Source: Arthrobacter_H rhombi
GTDB taxonomy: Bacteria > Actinomycetota > Actinomycetes > Actinomycetales > Micrococcaceae
Direction: 5' to 3'
Length of the DNA stretch: 64,000 nucleotides
Assembly (NCBI RefSeq): GCF_039526245.1
Contig: NZ_BAAAIV010000020.1
Coordinates: forward strand, 11,161-75,160
The first letter of the stretch is position 1. Every line of letters begins with the position of its first letter. The translations under genes were made by a program, and so were the position numbers. The notes beneath the pieces are model-generated. The model was given only the letters and a program-made list of their open reading frames with translations, did no database searches and was not told where the DNA came from. Positions 52,816 through 61,021 of the stretch are shown here, piece after piece.

Positions 52816-54387
52816 CTACCGGGGCAGGAAGATCCCGTTCCCCGGTCCCAGCGGCAGGTCCAGGAAGAAGAACACGCTCAGGACGCCGACCCAGGCCACC
52901 CAGAACGGGATCACGAAGGGCAGCATGCGCGCCATCAGGGTGCCCAGGCCCGCGTGCGGCTCGTATTTGCGCAGCATGGTCAGCAGCACGATCATGTACG
53001 GATTCAGCGGCGTGATGACCTGCGTTGCCGAGTCGCCGACCCGGAAGGCCGCCTGGATGAACGCCGGTTCGTAGCCCAGCAACACGAACAGCGGGACGAA
53101 GACCGAAGCCATCAGCGTCCACATGGCAGACCCCGAGATGATGAAGAGGTTCAGGGCAGAGGCCAGGATGATGAAGGCGATGATGGCCGGGTAGCCGGTC
53201 AGGCCGATCGATTCGAGACCGCCGGCCCCGGCCACCGCAATCCACTGGCCGATGCCCGACCAGTTGAACAGGGCGATGAACTGCCCCAGGATGAAGGCGA
53301 GCACCAGGAAGCCGGTCATGTCGCGGACCGCCTCGCCCATCACCCGGGGCACGTCCCTGCCAGTGCTGATGGTGCCGATCATCTTCCCGTAGACCAGGCC
53401 CGGGAGGGTGAACATGCAGAACACGATGAAGACGATGGACTGCAGCAGGGGCGACTTCGGCAGGAAACCGCCATCCTCGTTGCGCCACGGTGACCCGGGT
53501 ACCAGTGCGGCGACCACCATGACCACGGCGAGCACCAGCCCGGACAGCACTGCGAGTTTCAGAGCCCGCGATTCAGCACTGGTGAGCTCGGGGTCCAGGG
53601 TGCCGAACTCCTCGACCTCGCCGGTTTCGGCGTCACGCTGCTCCGTGGGCACTCCCTGGCGGGTCAGACGCGGTTCCAGGATCCGGTCGATGATGAACCC
53701 GGCCAACAGCATCAGGATGAACGAGGACACGATGTTGAAGAAGAGGTTCGAGACGGGAGTGACCACGGCACCGGCGTTGGGCATCGACGCGGTGACCGCC
53801 GTCGTGATCCCCGAGAACAGGGCGTCGAGGCTGGTGACGAGGAAGTTGGTGGAATAGCCTGCACCGGCGGCCGCGAAACCACCCAGCAGCCCGGCGACGG
53901 GATGCCGGCCGGCGGCCTTGAAGACCAGGGCCGCGAGCGGCGGGATGACCACGAAGGCGGCGTCGGCCATGATGGATCCGGTCACGCCGACCACGCCCAC
54001 GGCGTAGGGCAGCGCCCAGCGCGGGGCGGAGCCGAACCCCTTGCGGATCAAGGCGGCCAGCAGTCCCGACTTCTCGGCGACACCCACGGCCAGCAGGATC
54101 GGCAGCACGGTGGCCAACGGCGGGAACCCCAGGTAGTTGGTGCCGATGTTGGTGGTCAGCCAGGTCAGGCCCTCGGCGGTGAAGAGCCCCTTGATGGCCG
54201 TGGCCTCATCACTGCCGGGAAGCTGGACAGTGACCTGCGCCCACGACATGGCCGTGGAGACTACAGCGGTGAGCGTGAAGAGGATCAGGAACAGCATGAA
54301 GGGGTCCGGCAGCTTGTTGCCGACCCGTTCAACCCCGGAGAGGAACCGGTCCATCCCGCCGGGGCGCTTGGTGGTCAGCGTGCTCAT
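52816..54387 (-). CDS. abgT: AbgT-family transporter
   Basis: This 523-residue inner-membrane protein has about 11 hydrophobic segments and matches the AbgT family (p-aminobenzoyl-glutamate or sulfonamide/antimetabolite transport). AGAGYSTNFLVTSLDALFSGI and DSATQVITPLNPYMIVLL, with re-entrant Asn/Thr/Pro features of AbgT/MtrF, are diagnostic. Its start overlaps the M20 amidohydrolase stop by 4 bp, so the pair resembles an abgB-abgT unit for uptake and hydrolysis of N-acylated amino acids. Confidence 0.93.
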   Translation of the reverse strand: MSTLTTKRPGGMDRFLSGVERVGNKLPDPFMLFLILFTLTAVVSTAMSWAQVTVQLPGSDEATAIKGLFTAEGLTWLTTNIGTNYLGFPPLATVLPILLAVGVAEKSGLLAALIRKGFGSAPRWALPYAVGVVGVTGSIMADAAFVVIPPLAALVFKAAGRHPVAGLLGGFAAAGAGYSTNFLVTSLDALFSGITTAVTASMPNAGAVVTPVSNLFFNIVSSFILMLLAGFIIDRILEPRLTRQGVPTEQRDAETGEVEEFGTLDPELTSAESRALKLAVLSGLVLAVVMVVAALVPGSPWRNEDGGFLPKSPLLQSIVFIVFCMFTLPGLVYGKMIGTISTGRDVPRVMGEAVRDMTGFLVLAFILGQFIALFNWSGIGQWIAVAGAGGLESIGLTGYPAIIAFIILASALNLFIISGSAMWTLMASVFVPLFVLLGYEPAFIQAAFRVGDSATQVITPLNPYMIVLLTMLRKYEPHAGLGTLMARMLPFVIPFWVAWVGVLSVFFFLDLPLGPGNGIFLPR

Positions 54388-55652
54388 TTCGTGCCCGCGC
54401 TTTCGGTGATCCGCCCGCGGGAATCCGCAGCCAACTGGTGCAGGCGGGACTCGGCCAGCTGCGCATAGAGGGCAGCCCCGTCGGCCAGGACCCCGTCGTC
54501 GTAGATCGCCTGGGGTGAATGGTTGAATTCGACGGTGTCCAGATCGGCGCCGGGTACGGCAGCCCCAAGACCGACGAAGGCTCCGGGTACCTGCTGGAGG
54601 ACCCGGGAGAAATCCTCCGAGGCCGCCAGCGGCTGCTTCATGCTGAGCGTGCGATCGCGCCCGAACAGTTCGCTGGCGGTGGCATCCACGAACCGGGCCT
54701 CGTCGTCGTTGTTGATGGTGGCCGGGTAGCGCGGACGGAATTCGACGTCGGCGTCCAATCCGTGCGCCCGGGCGATCCCGCCCAGGAGCTGGGGCGCGAG
54801 TTCCTGGAGGCGCTCACGGGAGGCCGCCGAGAAGGTCCGGACGCTGGCCTCGAAGTAGGCGGAGTCGGGGATGACGTTCGATGCCGTCCCGGCGCGCAGC
54901 AGTCCCACGGTGATGACCACGGGGTCGAAGATGTCGAACTGCCGGGTCACCGCCACCTGGAGGGCCGAGATCATCTCGGTGACCACGGCGATCGGGTCCT
55001 GGGCCTTGTAGGGGGCCGAGCCGTGGCCGCCGGTACCCAGCACCGTGACGATGAGCGTGTCGGAGGCCGACATCATGATGCCCGGACGCGTCAGGAACGT
55101 GCCGTGGTCGACGAGACCGGAGAAAACGTGCATGCCAAAGGCCGCGTCGGCCCGCCGGCCGGCCAGGTCCAGGATGCCCTCGTCGATCATGTGTCCTGCC
55201 CCGTTGAGGCCCTCCTCGCCCGGCTGGAACATGAAGACGACGTCGCCGGGAAGGCGGTCACTGCGCGCGGCCAACAGGTGCGCGGCACCGGTCAACATCG
55301 CTGTATGCATGTCGTGCCCGCAGGCGTGCATGGCCCCGTCGACGGTGGAGGCATACGGCACGCCGGTCCGCTCCTGCACCGGCAGGGCATCCATGTCCCC
55401 GCGCAGCAAGACCACCGGGCGATCGCCGTCGCCGTCCTGCGCCGCGTCCGGGTGGGCGGTCCCGCGCAGCACGGAACCGATCGACGTCAACCCCCGGCCC
55501 AGCGTGGTCTCGAGGGGAAGCCCCTCCAGTTCGGCCAGGACCCGCTCCTGGGTGCGGGGCAGATCGAGCCCGATCTCCGGTTCCTGGTGCAGCGCATGAC
55601 GCAGCCGGATCAGCTCCGGCTTCATCTGGTGGGCGGTCTCGAGGTACGACAT
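54384..55652 (-). CDS. M20 peptidase-family amidohydrolase (AbgB/hippurate-hydrolase-like)
   Basis: This 422-residue enzyme has the M20 core with dinuclear metal ligands: DMDALP (D-M-D), MHACGHDMHTAM (H-D), FQPGEEGLNGAG (catalytic EE), MHVFS, and a C-terminal SEDF. It should cleave an amide between an amino acid and an acyl group (N-acyl amino acid, hippurate or p-aminobenzoyl-glutamate). AGGAC precedes the ATG. It is the first gene of an operon with AbgT and is divergent from the Lrp/AsnC-type regulator. Confidence 0.93.
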   Translation of the reverse strand: MSYLETAHQMKPELIRLRHALHQEPEIGLDLPRTQERVLAELEGLPLETTLGRGLTSIGSVLRGTAHPDAAQDGDGDRPVVLLRGDMDALPVQERTGVPYASTVDGAMHACGHDMHTAMLTGAAHLLAARSDRLPGDVVFMFQPGEEGLNGAGHMIDEGILDLAGRRADAAFGMHVFSGLVDHGTFLTRPGIMMSASDTLIVTVLGTGGHGSAPYKAQDPIAVVTEMISALQVAVTRQFDIFDPVVITVGLLRAGTASNVIPDSAYFEASVRTFSAASRERLQELAPQLLGGIARAHGLDADVEFRPRYPATINNDDEARFVDATASELFGRDRTLSMKQPLAASEDFSRVLQQVPGAFVGLGAAVPGADLDTVEFNHSPQAIYDDGVLADGAALYAQLAESRLHQLAADSRGRITESAGTK

Positions 55653-55691
55653 GCGGCAGTCCTAACGGTGATGTGTGTCTCAGTCCGGATG

Positions 55692-55707
55692 AGCGTATGT
55701 GTACGCT
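55692..55707. promoter_or_regulatory. Possible Lrp-type operator
   Basis: AGCGTA, TGTG, TACGCT is a perfect inverted repeat with 6-bp arms in the 130-bp divergent region. Lrp/AsnC proteins bind such 15-16-bp AT/TA-edged repeats; the link to this regulator is inferred. Confidence 0.55.
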
Positions 55708-55782
55708 GTAGTTTCGTTCAAAAATCACAGGAAAACTGCATCGCATTAGCACCCTGTCCACGAATACTGCACTGGAGTCCCC

Positions 55783-56772
55783 ATCATCGACGTCACGGAA
55801 GACGACCTGGAACTGATCCACGCCCTGCAGATTGCGCCCCGGGTGAGCTGGAGCGATGCGGCGGGGATCCTCGACTCCCACCCCACGACGCTCGCCGCCC
55901 GTTGGCAGCGATTGCGGTCCGCCGGCTTGTCCTGGGTGACCGCCAATACGATCAGCACGTCCATGGAATCAACGTTGTCGTTCTTCGACCTGGAGTGCAC
56001 ATTGGCCGATCGGGACGAGGTCACCCGCCGGCTCTGTGCGATGCGCGAAGTGGTCTCGGTGCTCGAATCGGCGCGCAACCGGGATCTCATGCTCATTGTC
56101 CAAACCGCATCACTCGCGGCCCTGGGGAGCCAGGTGGTCCCGCGGATCGCCGGCATTCCGGGCGTCACGAAATACGAGGCCTCCATCTGCACCCGGGTCC
56201 ATTCGGAAGGCCACGCCTGGCGGCTCGACGCCCTGAACCGCAAGCAGCAGGCAGCCTTCCAGTCGCTCGCGCCGCCCGCCTCCGGCCAGCCCTACACCCT
56301 GGTGCCAGCCGACGGTCCCCTGGTGGAGTGCCTGGTCCGCGACGGCCGGGCCAGCGCCACCGACATCGCCCAAGAACTGGGCGTCCACCCCACCACGGTC
56401 AGCCGGCGGCTCAACCGCCTGTTGGCCGGCAACGTCCTGTCCTTCCGGTGCGAGTTGGCCCAGCAGGATTCGGCCTTCCCGGTCAGCTGCCAGTGGTTTG
56501 CCCGGGTTCCGCCCGGCCAACATGAGCAGGCGGCCGAGGTCCTCCGGGGGTTTCCGAACCTCCGGCTGTGTGCTTCGACCACCGGGACGACGAACTTCAC
56601 GTTCGTCATCTGGCTCCGGTCGGTGTCGGAGGTGATGGAAATCGAGTTGGCGCTCACGCAACGGATCCCCGACATCCGTTTTGCCGAAAGCACCGTGGCC
56701 CTCGCCTACCCCAAGCGGGTCGGCTGGCTTTTGGACGACGCCGGGCGGGCGACCCGAGGCGTTGTTGCCTGA
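55783..56772 (+). CDS. Tandem Lrp/AsnC-type regulator, apparent ATC start
   Basis: The protein holds two HTH/RAM units: HTH1 (from IDVTEDDLELIHALQIAP through PTTLAARWQRL), a ligand-like domain, HTH2 (DIAQELGVHPTTVSRRLNRL) and a final RAM domain (TTGTTNFTFVIWL). In the frame upstream of a GTG at 55843 there is no ATG, GTG or TTG before the stop at 55747, though HTH1 clearly starts further left. A GGAG at 55774 lies 5-8 bp before two ATC codons (55783, 55786), so an ATC start is proposed. It is divergent from the M20-AbgT operon, which it probably controls. Confidence 0.75.
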   Translation: MIDVTEDDLELIHALQIAPRVSWSDAAGILDSHPTTLAARWQRLRSAGLSWVTANTISTSMESTLSFFDLECTLADRDEVTRRLCAMREVVSVLESARNRDLMLIVQTASLAALGSQVVPRIAGIPGVTKYEASICTRVHSEGHAWRLDALNRKQQAAFQSLAPPASGQPYTLVPADGPLVECLVRDGRASATDIAQELGVHPTTVSRRLNRLLAGNVLSFRCELAQQDSAFPVSCQWFARVPPGQHEQAAEVLRGFPNLRLCASTTGTTNFTFVIWLRSVSEVMEIELALTQRIPDIRFAESTVALAYPKRVGWLLDDAGRATRGVVA

Positions 56773-56792
56773 GGCATGGTCCGGCGACCCGG

Positions 56793-57554
56793 CTACAACG
56801 CCTCGCCGGTTTCCAACCAGGATTTCAGCGAGCTGTAGATCTGCGGGGTATCGCGTTCCGCGGCGGCGGCACTCTCCCCCACCAGATCCCAGAGGGTCAC
56901 CGTGAGCAGGGTGACCGATCCGCCGTCGTCCACCGGCTCCAGCAGGTAGTCGATGATGCCCGCGGGCTCCGCCGCGGTGGCCTCGTCCCATTGGGCGTCG
57001 AAGCCCAGGCGCAGGTGGCGCGGCGGATCGACGTCGAGGACGTCCCCACCGATCAGGGTGAATCCGCCACTGGCCTGCGTGTAGGCGGTGCCGGGCAACC
57101 ACGAGGAATCCGTGGTGGTTCCGTATAGCCAGGGCCGGGGCGTGCCGGTGTCCACCAGCGCCTCCCAGACGCGGTCAATGCCGGCCCGGATGTGAAGGGC
57201 GTAGATGGTGGTGGGGCGTGGTGCAGGATCGCTGCGGGTCATGGGGTGTTCCTCGACGTCGTGTCCGAACGCGAGCAGGCCGGCGGCCGCGTCGCGTGTG
57301 TACTCCGAGAGCCAGCGTTGCTGCATCTCGACGAGCGGGACGGCATTGAGGTAGTGGAGCTTGCGGCGCCCGGACTTCATCGTGGTGATGAGCCCGGCGT
57401 CCTCCAACACGGCCAGGTGGGAACCCACGCCGAACCGCGTCATCTGCGGCAACCGTTCCGCGAGACGGCCGAGCGACTGCCCGTCCTCCTCCTTGAGGGC
57501 GTCCAGCAGCGCCCGGCGGTTCGCATCGCCCAGTGCCTTGAAGAGATCGCCCAT
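56793..57554 (-). CDS. ArsR-type wHTH fused to SRPBCC (AHSA1) domain
   Basis: This 253-residue protein joins an N-terminal ArsR wHTH (LFKALGDANRRALLDAL; VGSHLAVLEDAGLI) to a C-terminal AHSA1/SRPBCC domain (IRAGIDRVWEALVD; TGTAYTQ; RLGFDAQWDE), about residues 115-250. The ArsR and SRPBCC genes are often adjacent in actinobacteria; here they are one chain, so a hydrophobic ligand in the SRPBCC pocket may be sensed directly. A perfect palindrome lies 13 bp upstream of the ATG. Confidence 0.85.
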   Translation of the reverse strand: MGDLFKALGDANRRALLDALKEEDGQSLGRLAERLPQMTRFGVGSHLAVLEDAGLITTMKSGRRKLHYLNAVPLVEMQQRWLSEYTRDAAAGLLAFGHDVEEHPMTRSDPAPRPTTIYALHIRAGIDRVWEALVDTGTPRPWLYGTTTDSSWLPGTAYTQASGGFTLIGGDVLDVDPPRHLRLGFDAQWDEATAAEPAGIIDYLLEPVDDGGSVTLLTVTLWDLVGESAAAAERDTPQIYSSLKSWLETGEAL

Positions 57555-57566
57555 GCACCATTAATA

Positions 57567-57586
57567 GGTGAGTAATTACTCACCTG
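57567..57586. promoter_or_regulatory. 20-bp perfect palindrome, ArsR-AHSA1 operator
   Basis: AGGTGAGTAA followed by TTACTCACCT is perfectly self-complementary and begins 13 bp upstream of the fusion gene start. It is the likely autoregulatory operator, overlapping the promoter. Confidence 0.8.
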
Positions 57587-57611
57587 TCAAGGGCTGGCGC
57601 CTCCCCGGCGG

Positions 57612-58448
57612 TCAGCGCGTGCCGACCTGGTTCCCCTCTGCGGGTGCGGAACGACGGCCCACGAAATGGTCCATGGTGTTGTTCACGCCGAGGAAATTGG
57701 CCATCTTGTCGAAGAGCGGAACGGGCAGCAGGCGGGCCGGCGAGAGGGCGTGGACGGCGCGCGGCATGATGAGCTGCTTCTTGCCGGCCTCGATGGAGTC
57801 CAGCACCCGGTTGGCCACGTAGTCCTGCTTGAGGATCGGCAGCAGCAGCGGGAACTTCGTGGCCACGCCCTCGAACATGCCGGTGTCGATGTAGAACGGG
57901 CACACCGCGAGGGAGTTCACGCCCGCCGATTCCTTGTCCATCTCCACGCGCAGGGATTCGGCGAAACCGAGCGCTGCGAACTTGCTGGCGGAATAGTCGG
58001 TCTGCTTGGCCACCCCGACCAGGCCCGCTGCGCTGGACACGGTCACGACGGTGCCGTGATGGCGTTCGATCATGCCACCCAGGAACGCCTTGGTCACCCA
58101 GTACAGGGCCAACACGTTGATCCGGATGGTCCGCTCGATGGCCTCGTCCGAGGCGTCCATGAGCCGCTTGCCCGTCACGACGCCGGCGTTGTTGACCACC
58201 ACGTCCACGGGCCCGGTCTCCGCGGCGGCCGCCCGGACTGCCTCGCGGTCGGAGACATCGACGACGAACGATTCGGCGCTCGCGCCGGTGGCCCGGATCT
58301 CGTCGCGGACCGCGTCGGCGGCGGCTCCGTTCAGGTCCCAGATGACGATCCGGGCACCGCGGCGCGCGGCGCCGAGGGCCATCAGCCGGCCGATGCCGCT
58401 GCCGGCACCGGTGATCAGGACGGTTTCATTCTTCAAGGGGTGGCGCAT
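57612..58448 (-). CDS. Short-chain dehydrogenase/reductase
   Basis: This 278-residue SDR has the NAD(P) motif ITGAGSGIGRLMA, NNAG in VVVNNAGVV, catalytic Ser in TVSSAAGL, and Y-x-x-x-K in DYSASKFAAL. A C-terminal extension of about 40 residues recalls SDRs acting on acyl/retinoid-like lipids (dehydrogenase PgfI/“DHRS” types), but the substrate is unknown. The ATG at 58448 has AGGAGA upstream. It lies 13 bp after the succinic semialdehyde dehydrogenase, in the same operon. Confidence 0.9.
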   Translation of the reverse strand: MRHPLKNETVLITGAGSGIGRLMALGAARRGARIVIWDLNGAAADAVRDEIRATGASAESFVVDVSDREAVRAAAAETGPVDVVVNNAGVVTGKRLMDASDEAIERTIRINVLALYWVTKAFLGGMIERHHGTVVTVSSAAGLVGVAKQTDYSASKFAALGFAESLRVEMDKESAGVNSLAVCPFYIDTGMFEGVATKFPLLLPILKQDYVANRVLDSIEAGKKQLIMPRAVHALSPARLLPVPLFDKMANFLGVNNTMDHFVGRRSAPAEGNQVGTR

Positions 58449-58461
58449 GGATTCTCCTAGT

Positions 58462-60060
58462 TCAGCTGAAGCGGTTGAGGATGCGGACGCCGGCAGACAG
58501 GGCCTGCGACCAGCGTTCGTGGCCCATCCCGGGCGGTCCGCCCACCGGGAGGAGCCGTTGGGCGGCAATGGTCTGTGGTTCGGTGAATTTCTGGAAGCCC
58601 TCGGCCCCGTGGCGGCGGCCCATCCCGGAGGCCTTCATCCCGCCCATGGGCGAGGCATGCGAAGCCCAGGCAGCGGCGTAGCCCTCGTTGATGTTCACGG
58701 TTCCGGCCTGGAGCCGGCGGGCCACTGCGGCGCCACGACCCCGGGACCAGACGCTGGCATTGAGACCGTATTCGGTGTCGTTGGCTGCCGCGATGGCCTC
58801 CTCGTCCGAGTCGACCGGGTACAGGCTGACCACCGGACCGAAGGTCTCCTCCCGGGCGACGGCCATGCCCCGCCGGACGTCCGCCAGGACGGTGGGCTCA
58901 TGGAAGTACGGGCCCAGCTCCGGCCGCGCGTTCCCGCCCGCCAGGACCTTCGCCCCGTGGTCGACGGCGTCGCGGATGTGGTCCGACACCTTCTCCAGCT
59001 GGTCGGGGCCGATCAGCGAGCCCATGTCCGCGTCCCATCCGAGCCCGGGGGCCAACCGCATGGCCCGGACACGCTCCAGGAAGGCGGGGACGAAGGCATC
59101 CCAGACGTCGCCGTGGACGTAGATCCGCTCGATGCTGATGCACAGCTGGCCGGAGTTGGAGAAGCAGGCGTTCACGGCACCTGCGGCGGCGCGCTGCACG
59201 TCGGCATCGGCGAGGACCAGCATCGGGTTCTTGCCACCCAGCTCGGCGGAGAACCCGATCAGCTGCGACGCGCACCCCTCGGCCACCGTCTTGCCGGTCG
59301 CGGTGGAACCGGTGAACATCATGAAATCGGCCCGTTCGATCATGGCCGGGCCGATCCGGGATCCGGGACCCAGCACGATCTGCATCAGGTCTGCGGGCAG
59401 CCCCGCCCGGCGCAGCAGTTCCAAGGCGAACAGGGCGGTGTGCGGCGTCTGGGAATCTGGCTTGAGGACGACGGCGTTGCCCGCCAACAAGGCGGGGACC
59501 GCATCTCCCGCCGGCAGGGTGAACGGATAGTTCCACGGGGTGATGGTGCCGATGACCCCGCGGGGCACGAAGCGTTCATGGGTGCGGGTCAGGACCGGGA
59601 AGACGCCGGGACGGCGACGTTCGCGCAGGTATCCCGGACCGGCATGCGCTGCATGGCTGGCCCACCGCGAAACGTCGGCGACCTCCTCGAAGGCACTGAG
59701 GCGTGCTTTCCCGGTCTCGTGCTGGATGACGTCGAGCAAGGCCGAACGCTCGTCGATGACGAGTTCCGCGAACCGGCGGAACACGGCCACCCGCTCCGCC
59801 AGGGGCCGTGCGGCCCAGTCGCGTTGCGCCGCACGTGCGCTCCGGAACGCCTGCTCGACGTCCTCGTCACTGGAGAGCGGAAGCCGGCCGACGACAGCGT
59901 CGTCGAAGGGGCTGCGGATGGTGGCCGAGCCATGCTTGCCGGCGGATGCAACGAGCCCCGCCAGGTGCCCGCCGAGGCGGCCGGGCGCGTCCTGGCCCGG
60001 GGAGTCCGCGGCATTGGTCGCGGTACCCGCCAGGGAGGTCGTGGAGGTGATGGAAGCCAT
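58462..60060 (-). CDS. gabD2: Succinic semialdehyde dehydrogenase (GabD2-like ALDH)
   Basis: This 532-residue aldehyde dehydrogenase has NYPFTLPAG, FTGSTATGK, the catalytic Glu motif AELGGKNPML, catalytic Cys in SNSGQLCIS, and EETFGPVVSLYPV. It most resembles actinobacterial GabD2, which oxidises succinate semialdehyde to succinate with NAD(P)+. The ATG at 60060 is chosen; the longer in-frame start would cross the operator. A divergent TetR gene and a downstream SDR suggest a regulated aldehyde-catabolism operon, whose true substrate could differ. Confidence 0.85.
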   Translation of the reverse strand: MASITSTTSLAGTATNAADSPGQDAPGRLGGHLAGLVASAGKHGSATIRSPFDDAVVGRLPLSSDEDVEQAFRSARAAQRDWAARPLAERVAVFRRFAELVIDERSALLDVIQHETGKARLSAFEEVADVSRWASHAAHAGPGYLRERRRPGVFPVLTRTHERFVPRGVIGTITPWNYPFTLPAGDAVPALLAGNAVVLKPDSQTPHTALFALELLRRAGLPADLMQIVLGPGSRIGPAMIERADFMMFTGSTATGKTVAEGCASQLIGFSAELGGKNPMLVLADADVQRAAAGAVNACFSNSGQLCISIERIYVHGDVWDAFVPAFLERVRAMRLAPGLGWDADMGSLIGPDQLEKVSDHIRDAVDHGAKVLAGGNARPELGPYFHEPTVLADVRRGMAVAREETFGPVVSLYPVDSDEEAIAAANDTEYGLNASVWSRGRGAAVARRLQAGTVNINEGYAAAWASHASPMGGMKASGMGRRHGAEGFQKFTEPQTIAAQRLLPVGGPPGMGHERWSQALSAGVRILNRFS

Positions 60061-60066
60061 GGTCTT

Positions 60067-60088
60067 ATATTGAACTACGGTTCGATAT
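60067..60088. promoter_or_regulatory. TetR operator between divergent genes
   Basis: ATATTGAAC (60067-60075), TACG, GTTCGATAT (60080-60088) is an inverted repeat with 8 of 9 pairs matched, in the 69-bp gap between the dehydrogenase and TetR genes. It lies 7 bp upstream of the dehydrogenase start, ideal for repressing both promoters. Confidence 0.8.
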
Positions 60089-60129
60089 GATGCAACCATC
60101 TTCCGGCGGCCAGCCGATACTGTAGGTCC

Positions 60130-60714
60130 ATGGTGGGAATCAAGAAGCCCGAGGGCGAGCGCCGCAGTGACATCATCCGCGCCGCCAAGGCGGTCGCGCT
60201 CCACGGAGGCGTGGAGTCGGTGACCGTGCGGACCGTGGCCGCGGAGGCTGGCCTGTCCATCGGGCTGGTCTACTTCTACTACGACTCAAAAGAAGGCCTG
60301 CTCCACGCATTGCTGACCCGCCTGCTGGAAACCACCCTGGATGGGCCACCGCCGGGATTTGGTGACAGCCAGCGTCCCGAGGATGCCCTCAACGCGATGA
60401 TGGCCGAGGAACTCGAGGGGCTGCAGAACCAGCGCGGCGAAGTCGACCTGATCTTCCAGTTCTACTTCGCCCGCCATGCCGACGAATTCCGGACCCCGAT
60501 CAACACCGCACTCGATGCCTACGCAGCACGCATGGAGCCCGTCGCGGCCCGCGTCTCCGAGGCGGCCGGCGTGGAGCCGGAAGCCCTGCGCTCGGTCCTG
60601 GCGGCGGTGATCTACGGCGCCGCCATGGACGTGGTCCGACGCCCGGAGGAATTCAGCGCGGCCCGGCTGCTCGGCGTCGTTTCCGGCCTGGCAGGAATCG
60701 TCGCCCGCCACTGA
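60130..60714 (+). CDS. TetR-family transcriptional regulator
   Basis: This 194-residue regulator has an N-terminal HTH (SVTVRTVAAEAGLSIGLVYFYYDSKE, residues about 29-54) and a ligand-binding C-terminal bundle. The Y-F-Y-Y-D segment is the usual helix 4 start. It likely represses the divergent dehydrogenase-SDR operon and itself through the 60067-60088 repeat; an aldehyde or its CoA derivative is a plausible inducer. Confidence 0.9.
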   Translation: MVGIKKPEGERRSDIIRAAKAVALHGGVESVTVRTVAAEAGLSIGLVYFYYDSKEGLLHALLTRLLETTLDGPPPGFGDSQRPEDALNAMMAEELEGLQNQRGEVDLIFQFYFARHADEFRTPINTALDAYAARMEPVAARVSEAAGVEPEALRSVLAAVIYGAAMDVVRRPEEFSAARLLGVVSGLAGIVARH

Positions 60715-60782
60715 TCTGCCGGCGACCCCGGCCGCCGCATGACAGGTCCCCCGTTACCTTCTTAGCAGCCCCTAGTTGAGCA

Positions 60783-60790
60783 AGTATTGG
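60783..60790 (+). repeat. Direct repeat at left end of IS110 element
   Basis: AGTATTGG occurs here and again at 62270-62277. The two copies are 1487 bp apart, a usual IS110-family length, so they probably mark the core/target repeat at the ends. Confidence 0.5.
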
Positions 60791-61021
60791 GGTTGCTGGC
60801 CTGTCGGCCCCGGCATTGATTCTTTCCCCCAGTCTCCAATGATCCGGGGGGTGTTGTCACCGGGGTTCGATAGGCACCAGGGAAATCGCTAATAGGGGCC
60901 GGATGCAGGCGGGGAACCACCGTCAATATCGGCCGTAACGTGGATGCCGAGCCTTGGAGCCGCAGGACATGCCAGCACCGTCCCACCCACAGGAATGTGC
61001 TGTCCCAAGGAAGGCCACACG
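60791..61021 (+). ncRNA. Candidate IS110 bridge RNA region
   Basis: The 231-bp leader before the transposase has no good ORF and can form hairpins, for example GGCC-TGTC-GGCC near 60798-60809. In IS110 elements this left-end region is transcribed as a bridge RNA with target- and donor-binding loops. GCCAGCA around 60973 is complementary to the left-end sequence TTGCTGGC just inside the element, a possible donor guide. No full fold was computed; assignment is by position. Confidence 0.45.

Noticed and set aside
58072..60090. A 672-codon rightward open frame opposite the SDR and dehydrogenase genes
   Set aside because: It is the shadow of two well-supported leftward enzymes; its product has no domain and lacks a ribosome binding site.
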